From Calliopsis andreniformis (taxonomy: Eukaryota; Arthropoda; Insecta; Hymenoptera; Andrenidae), in the NCBI RefSeq assembly GCF_051401765.1, contig NW_027480423.1, positions 15,872,001 through 15,936,000 on the forward strand: DNA of 64,000 nucleotides. Reading direction: 5' to 3'. Each line of letters starts with the position of its first letter. Within the stretch, counting starts at the first letter, position 1. This document shows positions 51,401 through 64,000 of this stretch, piece after piece. The notes beneath the pieces were generated by a model that was not told the origin of the DNA, did not search any database, and saw only the letters and a list, made by a program, of their open reading frames with translations. A program made the translations under genes and the position numbers.

Positions 51401-52030
51401 ATTCCCCTTATACGATGGAAAAACTCTTGTATATTTATTGTATTTTATGCTTCGGGCGTTCACTTCCATGGCCCTACCTATTCGATTTGGTGGAGCAACA
51501 CCCTACGGTGAAGCCTAGGCTGTCAGAAACGTAGAAATGAACATAACTTTCACACTGGTAGCATTTATCCGTTTTATACAATGGAAAAACTGACCTATTT
51601 ATTTTGTATTTTATGCTTCGAGCGTTGACTACTAAGGCACTAACTATTCGATCTGGTGGAGCAACGCCCTAGAGTGAAGCCGAGGTTGCCCGGAACGTGG
51701 AAATGAACATCACTTTCAAACTGGTTGCAATTATTCCGGTTATATGATGGAAAGACTGTTGTATTTTTATTGCATTTTATGCTTCGGGCATTGAGTTCTA
51801 AGGCCCTAACTATTCAATCTGTTGGAGCAACGCCCTGGGGTGTAGCCTAGGTTGCCCGGAAAGTAGAAATGACCACAACTTTCATACTGGTTGCAATTAC
51901 TCGTTTTATATGATGGAACAACTGTTGTATTTATATTGTATTTTATGCTTCTGGCGTACACTTCTTAGGCCCTAACTATTCTATCTGGTGGAACAACGCC
52001 CTAGGGTGAAGCCTAGGTTGCCCGGAATGT
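42411..52030. repeat. Rearranged satellite sector with 5-, 7- and 30-monomer offsets
   Basis: 42.41-43.5 kb matches 37.43-38.5 kb (offset about 4980 bp, 30 monomers). One extra monomer at about 43.57-43.73 kb then shifts the match for 43.74-45.1 kb. A 5-monomer tandem repeat (830 bp) covers about 45.07-46.72 kb and recurs at about 49.2-50.2 kb. A 7-monomer duplication (1162 bp) relates 50.21-51.30 kb to 51.37-52.46 kb. The modules are those of the neighbouring 4316-bp sectors in a different order. No gene is seen. Confidence 0.88.
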
Positions 52031-52499
52031 AGAAATGACCATAACTTTTACACTGGTAGCAATTATTCGTTTTATAGAATGGAAAAACTGTTCTATTTAT
52101 TTTGTATTTTATGCTTCGGGCGTTGACTTCTAAGGCCCTAACTGTTGGATCTGGTGGAGCAACGCCCTAGAGTGAAGCCGAGGTCGCCCGGAACATAGAA
52201 ATGGCCATAACTTTCACACTGATTGCTATTATTCGTTCTATACGATGGAAAAACTGTTATATTTATATTGTACCTTATGCTTCTGGCGTTGACTTCTTAG
52301 GCCCTAGCAATTCGATCTGGTGGAACAACGCCCTAGAGTGAAGCCTAGGTTGCCTGGAACGTACAAATGACCATCACCTTCACACGGGTTGCAATTGTTC
52401 CTGTTATAGTATGGAAAGACTGTTGTATTTTTATTGTATTTTATGCTTCGGGCGTTGACTTCTAAGGCCCTAACTATTCGATCTGGTGGAGCAACGCCC

Positions 52500-53820
52500 T
52501 AGAGTGAAGCCTAGGTTGCCCGGAACGTAGAAATGACCAGAACTTTCACACTGGTTGCTATTATTCGTTTTATACGATGGAAAAACTGCTATATTTGTAT
52601 TGTATTTCATGCTTCTGGCGTTGACTGCTTAGGCCCTAACTTTTCGATCAGGTGGAACAACGCCCTAGAGTGAAGCCTAGGTTGCCCGGAACGTAGAAAT
52701 GACCATCACTTTCACACTGGTTGCAATTACTCCAGTTATACGATGGAAAAGCTCTTGTATATTTAATGTATTTTATGCTTCGGGCGTTGACTTCTATGGC
52801 CCTACCTATTCGATCTGGTGGAGCTATGCCCTACAGTCAAGCCTAATTTGCCCGTAACGTAGAAATGAACATAACTTTCACACTGGTAGCAATTATTCGT
52901 TTTATACAATGGAAAAACTGTTCTATTTATTTTGTATTTTATGCTTCCGGCGTTGACTTCTATGGCCCGACCTATTCGATCTGGTGTAGCAACACCCTAC
53001 AGTCAAGCCTAGGTTGCCCGGAACGTAGAAATGACCATAACATTCACACCGGTTGCAATTATTTATGCTATACGTTAGAAAAACTGTTGCATTTTTATTG
53101 TAATTTATGCTTCTAGCGTTGACTTCTAAGGCCGTAGCTATTCGATCTGGTGGAGCAACGCCCTAGAGTGAAGCCTAGGTTGCCCGGAACGTAGAAATGA
53201 CCAGAACTTTCACACTGGTTGCTATTATTCGTTTTATACGATGGAAAAACTGCTATATTTGTATTGTATTTCATGCTTCTGGCGTTGACTGCTTAGGCCC
53301 TAACTTTTCGATCAGGTGGAACAACGCCCTAGAGTGAAGCCTAGGTTGCCCGGAACGTAGAAATGACCATCACTTTCACACTGGTTGCAATTACTCCAGT
53401 TATACGATGGAAAAGCTCTTGTATATTTAATGTATTTTATGCTTCGGGCGTTGACTTCTATGGCCCTACCTATTCGATCTGGTGGAGCTATGCCCTACAG
53501 TCAAGCCTAATTTGCCCGTAACGTAGAAATGAACATAACTTTCACACTGGTAGCAATTATTCGTTTTATACAATGGAAAAACTGTTCTATTTATTTTGTA
53601 TTTTATGCTTCCGGCGTTGACTTCTATGGCCCGACCTATTCGATCTGGTGTAGCAACACCCTACAGTCAAGCCTAGGTTGCCCGGAACGTAGAAATGACC
53701 ATAACATTCACACCGGTTGCAATTATTTATGCTATACGTTAGAAAAACTGTTGCATTTTTATTGTAATTTATGCTTCTAGCGTTGACTTCTAAGGCCGTA
53801 GCTATTCGATGTGGTGGAGA
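52500..53820. repeat. Tandem four-monomer (664-bp) duplication inside the higher-order unit
   Basis: About 52.50-53.15 kb and 53.16-53.82 kb are successive copies offset by 664 bp, sharing the rare AACTGCTATATTTG and GACTGCTTAGG variants. Elsewhere the unit carries this segment once, with AACTGTTATATTTG, at about 56.85 and 61.17 kb. Confidence 0.88.
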
Positions 53821-56800
53821 AACGCCCTAGAGTGAAGCCTAGGTTGTCCGCAACGTAGAAATGACCATTACTTTCATACTGTTTGCTATTATTCATTTTA
53901 TACGATGGAAAAGGTGTTGTATTTATATTCTATTTTATGCTTCTAGCGTTGACTGCTAAGGCCGTAGCTATTAGATGTGGTGGAGTAACGCCCTAGAGTG
54001 ACGCCTACGTTGCCTGGAACGTAGAAATGACCATTACTTTCACAATGTTTCCAATTATTCATTTTATACGATGGAAAAACTGTTGTACTTATATTGTATT
54101 TTATTCTTATGGCGTTGATTTCTAAGTCCCTAGCTATGCGATCTGGTGGAGCAACGCCCTAGAGTGAAGCCTAGATTGCCCGGAAAGTAGAAATGACTAT
54201 AACTTTCACATCGGCAGCAATTATTCGTTTTATACGATGGAAAAACTATTCTATTTATTTTGTATTTTATGCTTCGGGCGTTGACTCCTAAGGCCCTAAC
54301 TATTCAATCGGTTGCAGCAACGCCCTAGGGTGGATCCTAGGTTGCCCGGAAAGTAGAAATGACTATAACTTTCACACTGGTTGCAATTATTCGTTTTATA
54401 CGATGGAAAAGCTGTTGTATTTATACCGTATTTTATGCTTCTGGCGTTGACTTCTTATGCCCTAACTATTCCATCTGGTGGAACAACACCCTAGGGTGAT
54501 GCCTAGGTTGCCTGGAACGTAGAAATGTCCATAAGTTTCACACCGGTAGCAATTATTCGTTTTATACGATGGAAAAACTGTTGTATTTATATTGCATTTT
54601 ATGCTTCGTGCGTTGACTTGTAAGGCCCTAACTATTCAATCTGTTGGAGCAACGCCCTTGGGTGAAGCCTAGGTTTCCAGGAACTTAGAAATGACCATAA
54701 CTTTCACATCGGTAGCAATTATTCGTTTTATACGATGGTAAAACTGTTGTATTTATTTTGTATTTGGTGCTTCTGGCGTTGACTTCTTAGGCCTTAACTA
54801 TTCGATCTGGTGGAGCAGAGCCATAGAGTGAAGCCTAGGGTGTCCGGAAAGTAGAAATGAACATTATTTTCACACTGGTTGCAATAATTCGTTTTATACG
54901 ATGGAAAAACTGTTGTATTTATTATGTATTTTATGCTTCTGACGTTGTATTTTAAGGCCGCAGCTATTCGATGTGGTGGAGCAACGCCCTAGAGTGAAGC
55001 CTAGGTTGCCCGGAACCTAGAAATGACCATTACTTTCACACTGGTTGCAATTATTCGTTTTATACGATGGAAAAGCTGTTGCATTTATTTTGTATTTTAT
55101 GCTTCGGGCGTTGACGTCTAAGGCCCTAACTATTCAATCGGTTGCAGCAACGCCCTAGGGTGGATCCTAGGTTGCCCGGAAAGTAGAAATGCCCATAACC
55201 TTCATACTGGTTGCAATTATTCGTTTTATACGATGGAAAAACTGTTGTATTGATATTGTATTTTATGCTTCTGGCGTTGACTTCTAAGGCACTAACTATT
55301 CGATCTGGTGGAGCTACGCCCTAGAGTGATGCCGAGGTTGCCCGGAACGTAGAAATGACCATCACTTTCAAAGTGGATGCAATTATTCCGGTTATATGAT
55401 GGAAAGACTGTTGTATTTTTATTGCATTTTATGCTTCGGGCATTGACTTCTAAGGCCCTAACTATTCAATCTGTTGGAGCAACGACCTAGGGTGTAGCCT
55501 AGGTTGCCCGGAACGTAGAAATGACCACAACTTTTATACTGGTTGCAATTACTCGTTTTATATGATGGAAAAACTGTTGTATTTATATTGTATTTTATGC
55601 TCCTGGCGTTCACTCCTTAGGCCGTAACTATTCGATCTGGTGGAACAACGCCCTAGGGTGAAGCGTAGGTTGCCCGGAACGTAGAAATGACCATAACTTT
55701 CACATCGGTAGCAATTATTCGTTTTATACGATGGAAAAACTGTTCTATTTGTTTTGTATTTTATGCTTCGGGCGTTGACTTCTAAGGCCCTAACTATTCA
55801 ATCGGTTACAGCAACGCCCTAGGGTGGATCCTAGGTTGCCCGGAAAGTAGAAGTGACCATAACTTTCTTACTGGTTGCAATTATTCGTTTTATACGATGG
55901 AAAAACTGTTGTATTGATATTGTGTTTTATGCTTCTGGCGTTGACTTCTAAGGCACTAACTATTCGATCTGGTGGAGCAACGCCCTAGAGTGAAGCCGAG
56001 GTTGCCCGGAACGTGGAAATGAACATCACTTTCAAACTGGTTGCAATTATTCCGGTTATATGATGGAAAGACTGTTGTATTTTTATTGCATTTTATGCTT
56101 CGGGCATTGAGTTCTAAGGCCCTAACTATTCAATCTGTTGGAGCAACGCCCTGGGGTGTAGCCTAGGTTGCCCGGAAAGTAGAAATGACCACAACTTTCA
56201 TACTGGTTGCAATTACTCGTTTTATATGATGGAACAACTGTTGTATTTATATTGTATTTTATGCTTCTGGCGTACACTTCTTAGGCCCTAACTATTCTAT
56301 CTGGTGGAACAACGCCCTAGGGTGAAGCCTAGGTTGCCCGGAACGTAGAAATGACCATAACTTTTACACTGGTAGCAATTATTCGTTTTATACAATGGAA
56401 AAACTGTTCTATTTATTTTGTATTTTATGCTTCGGGCGTTGACTTCTAAGGCCCTAACTGTTGGATCTGGTGGAGCAACGCCCTAGAGTGAAGCCGAGGT
56501 CGCCGGGAACATAGAAATGGCCATAACTTTCACACTGATTGCTATTATTCGTTCTATACGATGGAAAAACTGTTATATTTATATTGTACCTTATGCTTCT
56601 GGCGTTGACTTCTTAGGCCCTAGCAATTCGATCTGGTGGAACAACGCCCTAGAGTGAAGCCTAGGTTGCCTGGAACGTACAAATGACCATCACCTTCACA
56701 CGGGTTGCAATTGTTCCTGTTATAGTATGGAAAGACTGTTGTATTTTTATTGTATTTTATGCTTCGGGCGTTGACTTCTAAGGCCCTAACTATTCGATCT

Positions 56801-59169
56801 GGTGGAGCAACGCCCTAGAGTGAAGCCTAGGTTGCCCGGAACGTAGAAATGACCAGAACTTTCACACTGGTTGCTATTATTCGTTTTATACGATGGAAAA
56901 ACTGTTATATTTGTATTGTATTTCATGCTTCTGGCGTTGACTTCTTAGGCCCTAACTTTTCGATCAGGTGGAACAACGCCCTAGAGTGAAGCCTAGGTTG
57001 CCCGGAACGTAGAAATGACCATCACTTTCACACTGGTTGCAATTACTCCAGTTATACGACGGAAAAGCTCTTGTATATTTAATGTATTTTATGCTTCGGG
57101 CGTTGACTTCTATGGCCCTACCTATTCGATCTGGTGGAGCTATGCCCTACAGTCAAGCCTAATTTGCCCGTAACGTAGAAATGAACATAACTTTCACACT
57201 GGTAGCAATTATTCGTTTTATACAATGGAAAAACTGTTCTATTTATTTTGTATTTTATGCTTCCGGCGTTGACTTCTATGGCCCGACCTATTCGATCTGG
57301 TGTAGCAACACCCTACAGTCAAGCCTAGGTTGCCCGGAACGTAGAAATGACCATAACATTCACACCGGTTGCAATTATTTATGCTATACGTTAGAAAAAC
57401 TGTTGCATTTTTATTGTAATTTATGCTTCTAGCGTTGACTTCTAAGGCCGTAGCTATTCGATGTGGTGGAGAAACGCCCTAGAGTGAAGCCTAGGTTGTC
57501 CGCAACGTAGAAATGACCATTACTTTCATACTGTTTGCTATTATTCATTTTATACGATGGAAAGGTGTTGTATTTATATTCTATTTTATGCTTCTAGCGT
57601 TGACTGCTAAGGCCGTAGCTATTAGATGTGGTGGAGTAACGCCCTAGAGTGACGCCTACGTTGCCTGGAACGTAGAAATGACCATTACTTTCACAATGTT
57701 TCCAATTATTCATTTTATACGATGGAAAAACTGTTGTACTTATATTGTATTTTATTCTTATGGCGTTGATTTCTAAGTCCCTAGCTATGCGATCTGGTGG
57801 AGCAACGCCCTAGAGTGAAGCCTAGATTGCCCGGAAAGTAGAAATGACTATAACTTTCACATCGGTAGCAATTATTCGTTTTATACGATGGAAAAACTAT
57901 TCTATTTATTTTGTATTTTATGCTTCGGGCGTTGACTCCTAAGGCCCTAACTATTCAATCGGTTGCAGCAACGCCCTAGGGTGGATCCTAGGTTGCCCGG
58001 AAAGTAGAAATGACTATAACTTTCACACTGGTTGCAATTATTCGTTTTATACGATGGAAAAGCTGTTGTATTTATACCGTATTTTATGCTTCTGGCGTTG
58101 ACTTCTTATGCCCTAACTATTCCATCTGGTGGAACAACACCCTAGGGTGATGCCTAGGTTGCCTGGAACGTAGAAATGTCCATAAGTTTCACACCGGTAG
58201 CAATTATTCGTTTTATACGATGGAAAAACTGTTGTATTTATATTGCATTTTATGCTTCGTGCGTTGACTTGTAAGGCCCTAACTATTCAATCTGTTGGAG
58301 CAACGCCCTTGGGTGAAGCCTAGGTTTCCAGGAACTTAGAAATGACCATAACTTTCACATCGGTAGCAATTATTCGTTTTATACGATGGTAAAACTGTTG
58401 TATTTATTTTGTATTTGGTGCTTCTGGCGTTGACTTCTTAGGCCTTAACTATTCGATCTGGTGGAGCAGAGCCATAGAGTGAAGCCTAGGGTGTCCGGAA
58501 AGTAGAAATGAACATTATTTTCACACTGGTTGCAATAATTCGTTTTATACGATGGAAAAACTGTTGTATTTATTATGTATTTTATGCTTCTGACGTTGTA
58601 TTTTAAGGCCGCAGCTATTCGATGTGGTGGAGCAACGCCCTAGAGTGAAGCCTAGGTTGCCCGGAACCTAGAAATGACCATTACTTTCACACTGGTTGCA
58701 ATTATTCGTTTTATACGATGGAAAAGCTGTTGCATTTATTTTGTATTTTATGCTTCGGGCGTTGACGTCTAAGGCCCTAACTATTCAATCGGTTGCAGCA
58801 ACGCCCTAGGGTGGATCCTAGGTTGCCCGGAAAGTAGAAATGCCCATAACCTTCATACTGGTTGCAATTATTCGTTTTATACGATGGAAAAACTGTTGTA
58901 TTGATATTGTATTTTATGCTTCTGGCGTTGACTTCTAAGGCACTAACTATTCGATCTGGTGGAGCAACGCCCTAGAGTAATGCCGAGGTTGCCCGGAACG
59001 TAGAAATGACCATCACTTTCAAAGTGGATGCAATTATTCCGGTTATATGATGGAAAGACTGTTGTATTTTTATTGCATTTTATGCTTCGGGCATTGACTT
59101 CTAAGGCCCTAACTATTCAATCTGTTGGAGCAACGACCTAGGGTGTAGCCTATGTTGCCCGGAACGTAG

Positions 59170-59840
59170 AAATGACCACAACTTTTATACTGGTTGCAAT
59201 TACTCGTTTTATACAATGGAAAAACTGTTCTATTTATTTTGTATTTTATGCTTCGGGCGTTGACTTCTAAGGCCCTAACTGTTGGATCTGGTGGAGCAAC
59301 GCCCTAGAGTGAAGCCTAGGTTGCCCGGAACGTAGAAATGACCATAACATTCACACTGATTGCTATTATTCGTTCTATACGATGGAAAAACTGTTATATT
59401 TATTTTGTATCTTATGCTTCTGGCGGTGACTTCTTAGGCCCTAGCAATTCGATCTGGTGGAACAACGCCCTAGAGTGAAGCCTAGGTTGCCTGGAACGTA
59501 CAAATGACAATCACCTTCACACGGGTTGCAATTGTTCCTGTTATAGTGTGGAAAGACTGTTGTATTTTTATTGTATTTTATGCTTCGGGCGTTGACTTCT
59601 AAGGCCCTAACTATTCGATCTGGTGGAGCAACGCCCTAGAGTGATGCCGAGGTTGCCCGGAACGTAGAAATGACCATCACTTTCAAAGTGGATGCAATTA
59701 TTCCGGTTATATGATGGAAAGACTGTTGTATTTTTATTGCATTTTATGCTTCGGGCATTGACTTCTAAGGCCCTAACTATTCAATCTGTTGGAGCAACGA
59801 CCTAGGGTGTAGCCTAGGTTGCCCGGAACGTAGAAATGAC
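59170..59840. repeat. Four-monomer (664-bp) insertion unique to one 4316-bp copy
   Basis: After the ACTTTTATACTGGTTGC monomer near 59.17 kb the copy switches to three monomers typical of about 60.67-61.08 kb. It then repeats the preceding monomer and returns to ACTTTTATACTGGTTGC near 59.83 kb. Neither the copy before (near 55.53 kb) nor the one after (near 63.49 kb) has this segment. Confidence 0.85.
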
Positions 59841-62800
59841 CACAACTTTTATACTGGTTGCAATTACTCGTTTTATATGATGGAAAAACTGTTGTATTTA
59901 TATTGTATTTTATGCTCCTGGCGTTCACTCCTTAGGCCCTAACTATTCGATCTGGTGGAACAACGCTCTAGGGTGAAGCGTAGGTTGCCCGGAACGTAGA
60001 AATGACCATAACTTTCACATCGGTAGCAATTATTCGTTTTATACGATGGAAAAACTGTTCTATTTGTTTTGTATTTTATGCTTCGGGCGTTGACTTCTAA
60101 GGCCCTAACTATTCAATCGGTTACAGCAACGCCCTAGGGTGGATCCTAGGTTGCCCGGAAAGTAGAAGTGACCATAACTTTCTTACTGGTTGCAATTATT
60201 CGTTTTATACGATGGAAAAACTGTTGTATTGATATTGTGTTTTATGCTTCTGGCGTTGACTTCTAAGGCACTAACTATTCGATCTGGTGGAGCAACGCCC
60301 TAGAGTGAAGCCGAGGTTGCCCGGAACGTGGAAATGAACATCACTTTCAAACTGGTTGCAATTATTCCGGTTATATGATGGAAAGACTGTTGTATTTTTA
60401 TTGCATTTTATGCTTCGGGCATTGAGTTCTAAGGCCCTAACTATTCAATCTGTTGGAGCAACGCCCTGGGGTGTAGCCTAGGTTGCCCGGAAAGTAGAAA
60501 TGACCACAACATTCATACTGGTTGCAATTACTCGTTTTATATGATGGAACAACTGTTGTATTTATATTGTGTTTTATGCTTCTGGCGTACACTTCTTAGG
60601 CCCTAACTATTCTATCTGGTGGAACAACGCCCTAGGGTAAAGCCTAGGTTGCCCGGAACGTAGAAATGACCATAACTTTTACACTGGTAGCAATTATTCG
60701 TTTTATACAATGGAAAAACTGTTCTATTTATTTTGTATTTTATGCTTCGGGCGTTGACTTCTAAGGCCCTAACTGTTGGATCTGGTGGAGCAACGCCCTA
60801 GAGTGAAGCCGAGGTCGCCCGGAACATAGAAATGGCCATAACTTTCACACTGATTGCTATTATTCGTTCTATACGATGGAAAAACTGTTATATTTATATT
60901 GTACCTTATGCTTCTGGCGTTGACTTCTTAGGCCCTAGCAATTCGATCTGGTGGAACAACGCCCTAGAGTGAAGCCTAGGTTGCCTGGAACGTACAAATG
61001 ACCATCACCTTCACACGGGTTGCAATTGTTCCTGTTATAGTATGGAAAGACTGTTGTATTTTTATTGTATTTTATGCTTCGGGCGTTGACTTCTAAGGCC
61101 CTAACTATTCGATCTGGTGGAGCAACGCCCTAGAGTGAAGCCTAGGTTGCCCGGAACGTAGAAATGACCAGAACTTTCACACTGGTTGCAATTATTCGTT
61201 TTATACGATGGAAAAACTGTTATATTTGTATTGTATTTCATGCTTCTGGCGTTGACTTCTTAGGCCCTAACTTTTCGATCAGGTGGAACAACGCCCTAGA
61301 GTGAAGCCTAGGTTGCCCGGAACGTAGAAATGACCATCACTTTCACACTGGTTGCAATTACTCCAGTTATACGACGGAAAAGCTCTTGTATATTTAATGT
61401 ATTTTATGCTTCGGGCGTTGACTTCTATGGCCCTACCTATTCGATCTGGTGGAGCTATGCCCTACAGTCAAGCCTAATTTGCCCGTAACGTAGAAATGAA
61501 CATAACTTTCACACTGGTAGCAATTATTCGTTTTATACAATGGAAAAACTGTTCTATTTATTTTGTATTTTATGCTTCCGGCGTTGACTTCTATGGCCCG
61601 ACCTATTCGATCTGGTGTAGCAACACCCTACAGTCAAGCCTAGGTTGCCCGGAACGTAGAAATGACCATAACATTCACACCGGTTGCAATTATTTATGCT
61701 ATACGTTAGAAAAACTGTTGCATTTTTATTGTAATTTATGCTTCTAGCGTTGACTTCTAAGGCCGTAGCTATTCGATGTGGTGGAGAAACGCCCTAGAGT
61801 GAAGCCTAGGTTGTCCGCAACGTAGAAATGACCATTACTTTCATACTGTTTGCTATTATTCATTTTATACGATGGAAAGGTGTTGTATTTATATTCTATT
61901 TTATGCTTCTAGCGTTGACTGCTAAGGCCGTAGCTATTAGATGTGGTGGAGTAACGCCCTAGAGTGACGCCTACGTTGCCTGGAACGTAGAAATGACCAT
62001 TACTTTCACAATGTTTCCAATTATTCATTTTATACGATGGAAAAACTGTTGTACTTATATTGTATTTTATTCTTATGGCGTTGATTTCTAAGTCCCTAGC
62101 TATGCGATCTGGTGGAGCAACGCCCTAGAGTGAAGCCTAGATTGCCCGGAAAGTAGAAATGACTATAACTTTCACATCGGTAGCAATTATTCGTTTTATA
62201 CGATGGAAAAACTATTCTATTTATTTTGTATTTTATGCTTCGGGCGTTGACTCCTAAGGCCCTAACTATTCAATCGGTTGCAGCAACGCCCTAGGGTGGA
62301 TCCTAGGTTGCCCGGAAAGTAGAAATGACTATAACTTTCACACTGGTTGCAATTATTCGTTTTATACGATGGAAAAGCTGTTGTATTTATACCGTATTTT
62401 ATGCTTCTGGCGTTGACTTCTTATGCCCTAACTATTCCATCTGGTGGAACAACACCCTAGGGTGATGCCTAGGTTGCCTGGAACGTAGAAATGTCCATAA
62501 GTTTCACACCGGTAGCAATTATTCGTTTTATACGATGGAAAAACTGTTGTATTTATATTGCATTTTATGCTTCGTGCGTTGACTTGTAAGGCCCTAACTA
62601 TTCAATCTGTTGGAGCAACGCCCTTGGGTGAAGCCTAGGTTTCCAGGAACTTAGAAATGACCATAACTTTCACATCGGTAGCAATTATTCGTTTTATACG
62701 ATGGTAAAACTGTTGTATTTATTTTGTATTTGGTGCTTCTGGCGTTGACTTCTTAGGCCTTAACTATTCGATCTGGTGGAGCAGAGCCATAGAGTGAAGC

Positions 62801-64000
62801 CTAGGGTGTCCGGAAAGTAGAAATGAACATTATTTTCACACTGGTTGCAATAATTCGTTTTATACGATGGAAAAACTGTTGTATTTATTATGTATTTTAT
62901 GCTTCTGACGTTGTATTTTAAGGCCGCAGCTATTCGATGTGGTGGAGCAACGCCCTAGAGTGAAGCCTAGGTTGCCCGGAACCTAGAAATGACCATTACT
63001 TTCACACTGGTTGCAATTATTCGTTTTATACGATGGAAAAGCTGTTGCATTTATTTTGTATTTTATGCTTCGGGCGTTGACGTCTAAGGCCCTAACTATT
63101 CAATCGGTTGCAGCAACGCCCTAGGGTGGATCCTAGGTTGCCCGGAAAGTAGAAATGCCCATAACCTTCATACTGGTTGCAATTATTCGTTTTATACGAT
63201 GGAAAAACTGTTGTATTGATATTGTATTTTATGCTTCTGGCGTTGACTTCTAAGGCACTAACTATTCGATCTGGTGGAGCAACGCCCTAGAGTAATGCCG
63301 AGGTTGCCCGGAACGTAGAAATGACCATCACTTTCAAAGTGGATGCAATTATTCCGGTTATATGATGGAAAGACTGTTGTATTTTTATTGCATTTTATGC
63401 TTCGGGCATTGACTTCTAAGGCCCTAACTATTCAATCTGTTGGAGCAACGACCTAGGGTGTAGCCTATGTTGCCCGGAACGTAGAAATGACCACAACTTT
63501 TATACTGGTTGCAATTACTCGTTTTATATGATGGAAAAACTGTTGTATTTATATTGTATTTTATGCTCCTGGCGTTCACTTCTTAGGCCCTAACTATTCG
63601 ATCTGGTGGAACAACGCCCTAGGGTGAAGCGTAGGTTGCCCGGAACGTAGAAATGACCATAACTTTCACATCGGTAGCAATTATTCGTTTTATACGATGG
63701 AAAAACTGTTCTATTTGTTTTGTATTTTATGCTTCGGGCGTTGACTTCTAAGGCCCTAACTATTCAATCGGTTACAGCAACGCCCTAGGGTGGATCCTAG
63801 GTTGCCCGGAAAGTAGAAGTGACCATAACTTTCTTACTGGTTGCAATTATTCGTTTTATACGATGGAAAAACTGTTGTATTGATATTGTGTTTTATGCTT
63901 CTGGCGTTGACTTCTAAGGCACTAACTATTCGATCTGGTGGAGCAACGCCCTAGAGTGAAGCCGAGGTTGCCCGGAACGTGGAAATGAACATCACTTTCA

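Larger units (their letters stand above)
52031..64000. repeat. Second sector of the 26-monomer (4316-bp) higher-order repeat, running off the window
   Basis: The stretch starting at 52865 recurs at 57181 (4316 bp) and 61496 (4315 bp) with identical 83-codon translations. A copy at 53529 lies 664 bp from the first and 3652 bp (22 monomers) before the next. The copies differ by nested four-monomer indels and sparse point changes. The last copy is cut by the window end, so the array continues beyond it. No gene is seen. Confidence 0.93.

Noticed and set aside
1..64000. CRISPR-like or other short-repeat array
   Set aside because: There is no alternation of a constant repeat with unique spacers. 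The whole 166-bp unit is repeated and diverges gradually, as in satellite DNA.
9007..64000. Pol III B-box or tRNA-derived origin of the monomer (ATTCGATCTGG resembles part of a B box)
   Set aside because: The outer bases of the B-box consensus do not fit, no A box lies at the right distance, and no cloverleaf is visible.
9007..64000. CCCTAGGG and CCTAGG strings as telomere-type repeats
   Set aside because: They occur once or twice per 166-bp monomer, not as a short tandem repeat, and the first often reads CCCTAGAG.

Overview
This is eukaryotic, most likely insect, DNA. About 90% of the window (1-2861 and 9007-64000) is one tandem satellite with a 166-bp monomer, roughly 17 monomers on the left and 331 on the right. 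It is interrupted once by a GC-rich non-LTR (LINE-type) retrotransposon of R1/TRAS-like type on the minus strand (2862-9006). I see no host gene, tRNA, rRNA or CRISPR array. The insect assignment rests on the R1-clade organisation: ORF1 with three Cys/His knuckles, and ORF2 with an APE-type endonuclease plus a YADD reverse transcriptase. The exact order and species cannot be fixed from sequence alone.

Layout. 1-2861: diverged satellite. 2862-9006: retroelement, read right to left as 5' UTR (9006-8250, with a CA/GT tract, a 66-codon upstream ORF and a perfect 18-bp palindrome beside the ORF1 start), ORF1 (8249-5628), and ORF2 (5625 into satellite, stop at 2731). 9007-14340: diverged satellite with only local duplications. 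14341-30290: short higher-order repeats (3-, 6-, 8- and about 14-monomer periods). 30291-64000: long higher-order repeats dominated by a 26-monomer, 4316-bp unit that recurs nearly unchanged in two sectors (about 31.6-40.3 kb and 52.0-64.0 kb), with nested 3-, 4-, 5- and 7-monomer duplications and indels. Similarity between repeat units therefore increases from left to right, as from the edge toward the homogenised core of a satellite array.

The retroelement has two long open frames with catalytic motifs intact, so it looks young. Its 3' end is missing, however. ORF2 loses the C-terminal Cys/His region usual in its clade, there is no 3' UTR or tail, and the frame runs into satellite DNA, which supplies about 43 residues and the stop codon. 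About 52 bp of the satellite monomer is absent at the insertion and no target-site duplication is visible. A deletion spanning the element's 3' end and adjacent satellite after insertion would explain all of this. All repeat offsets were read by eye and are good to a few bases.
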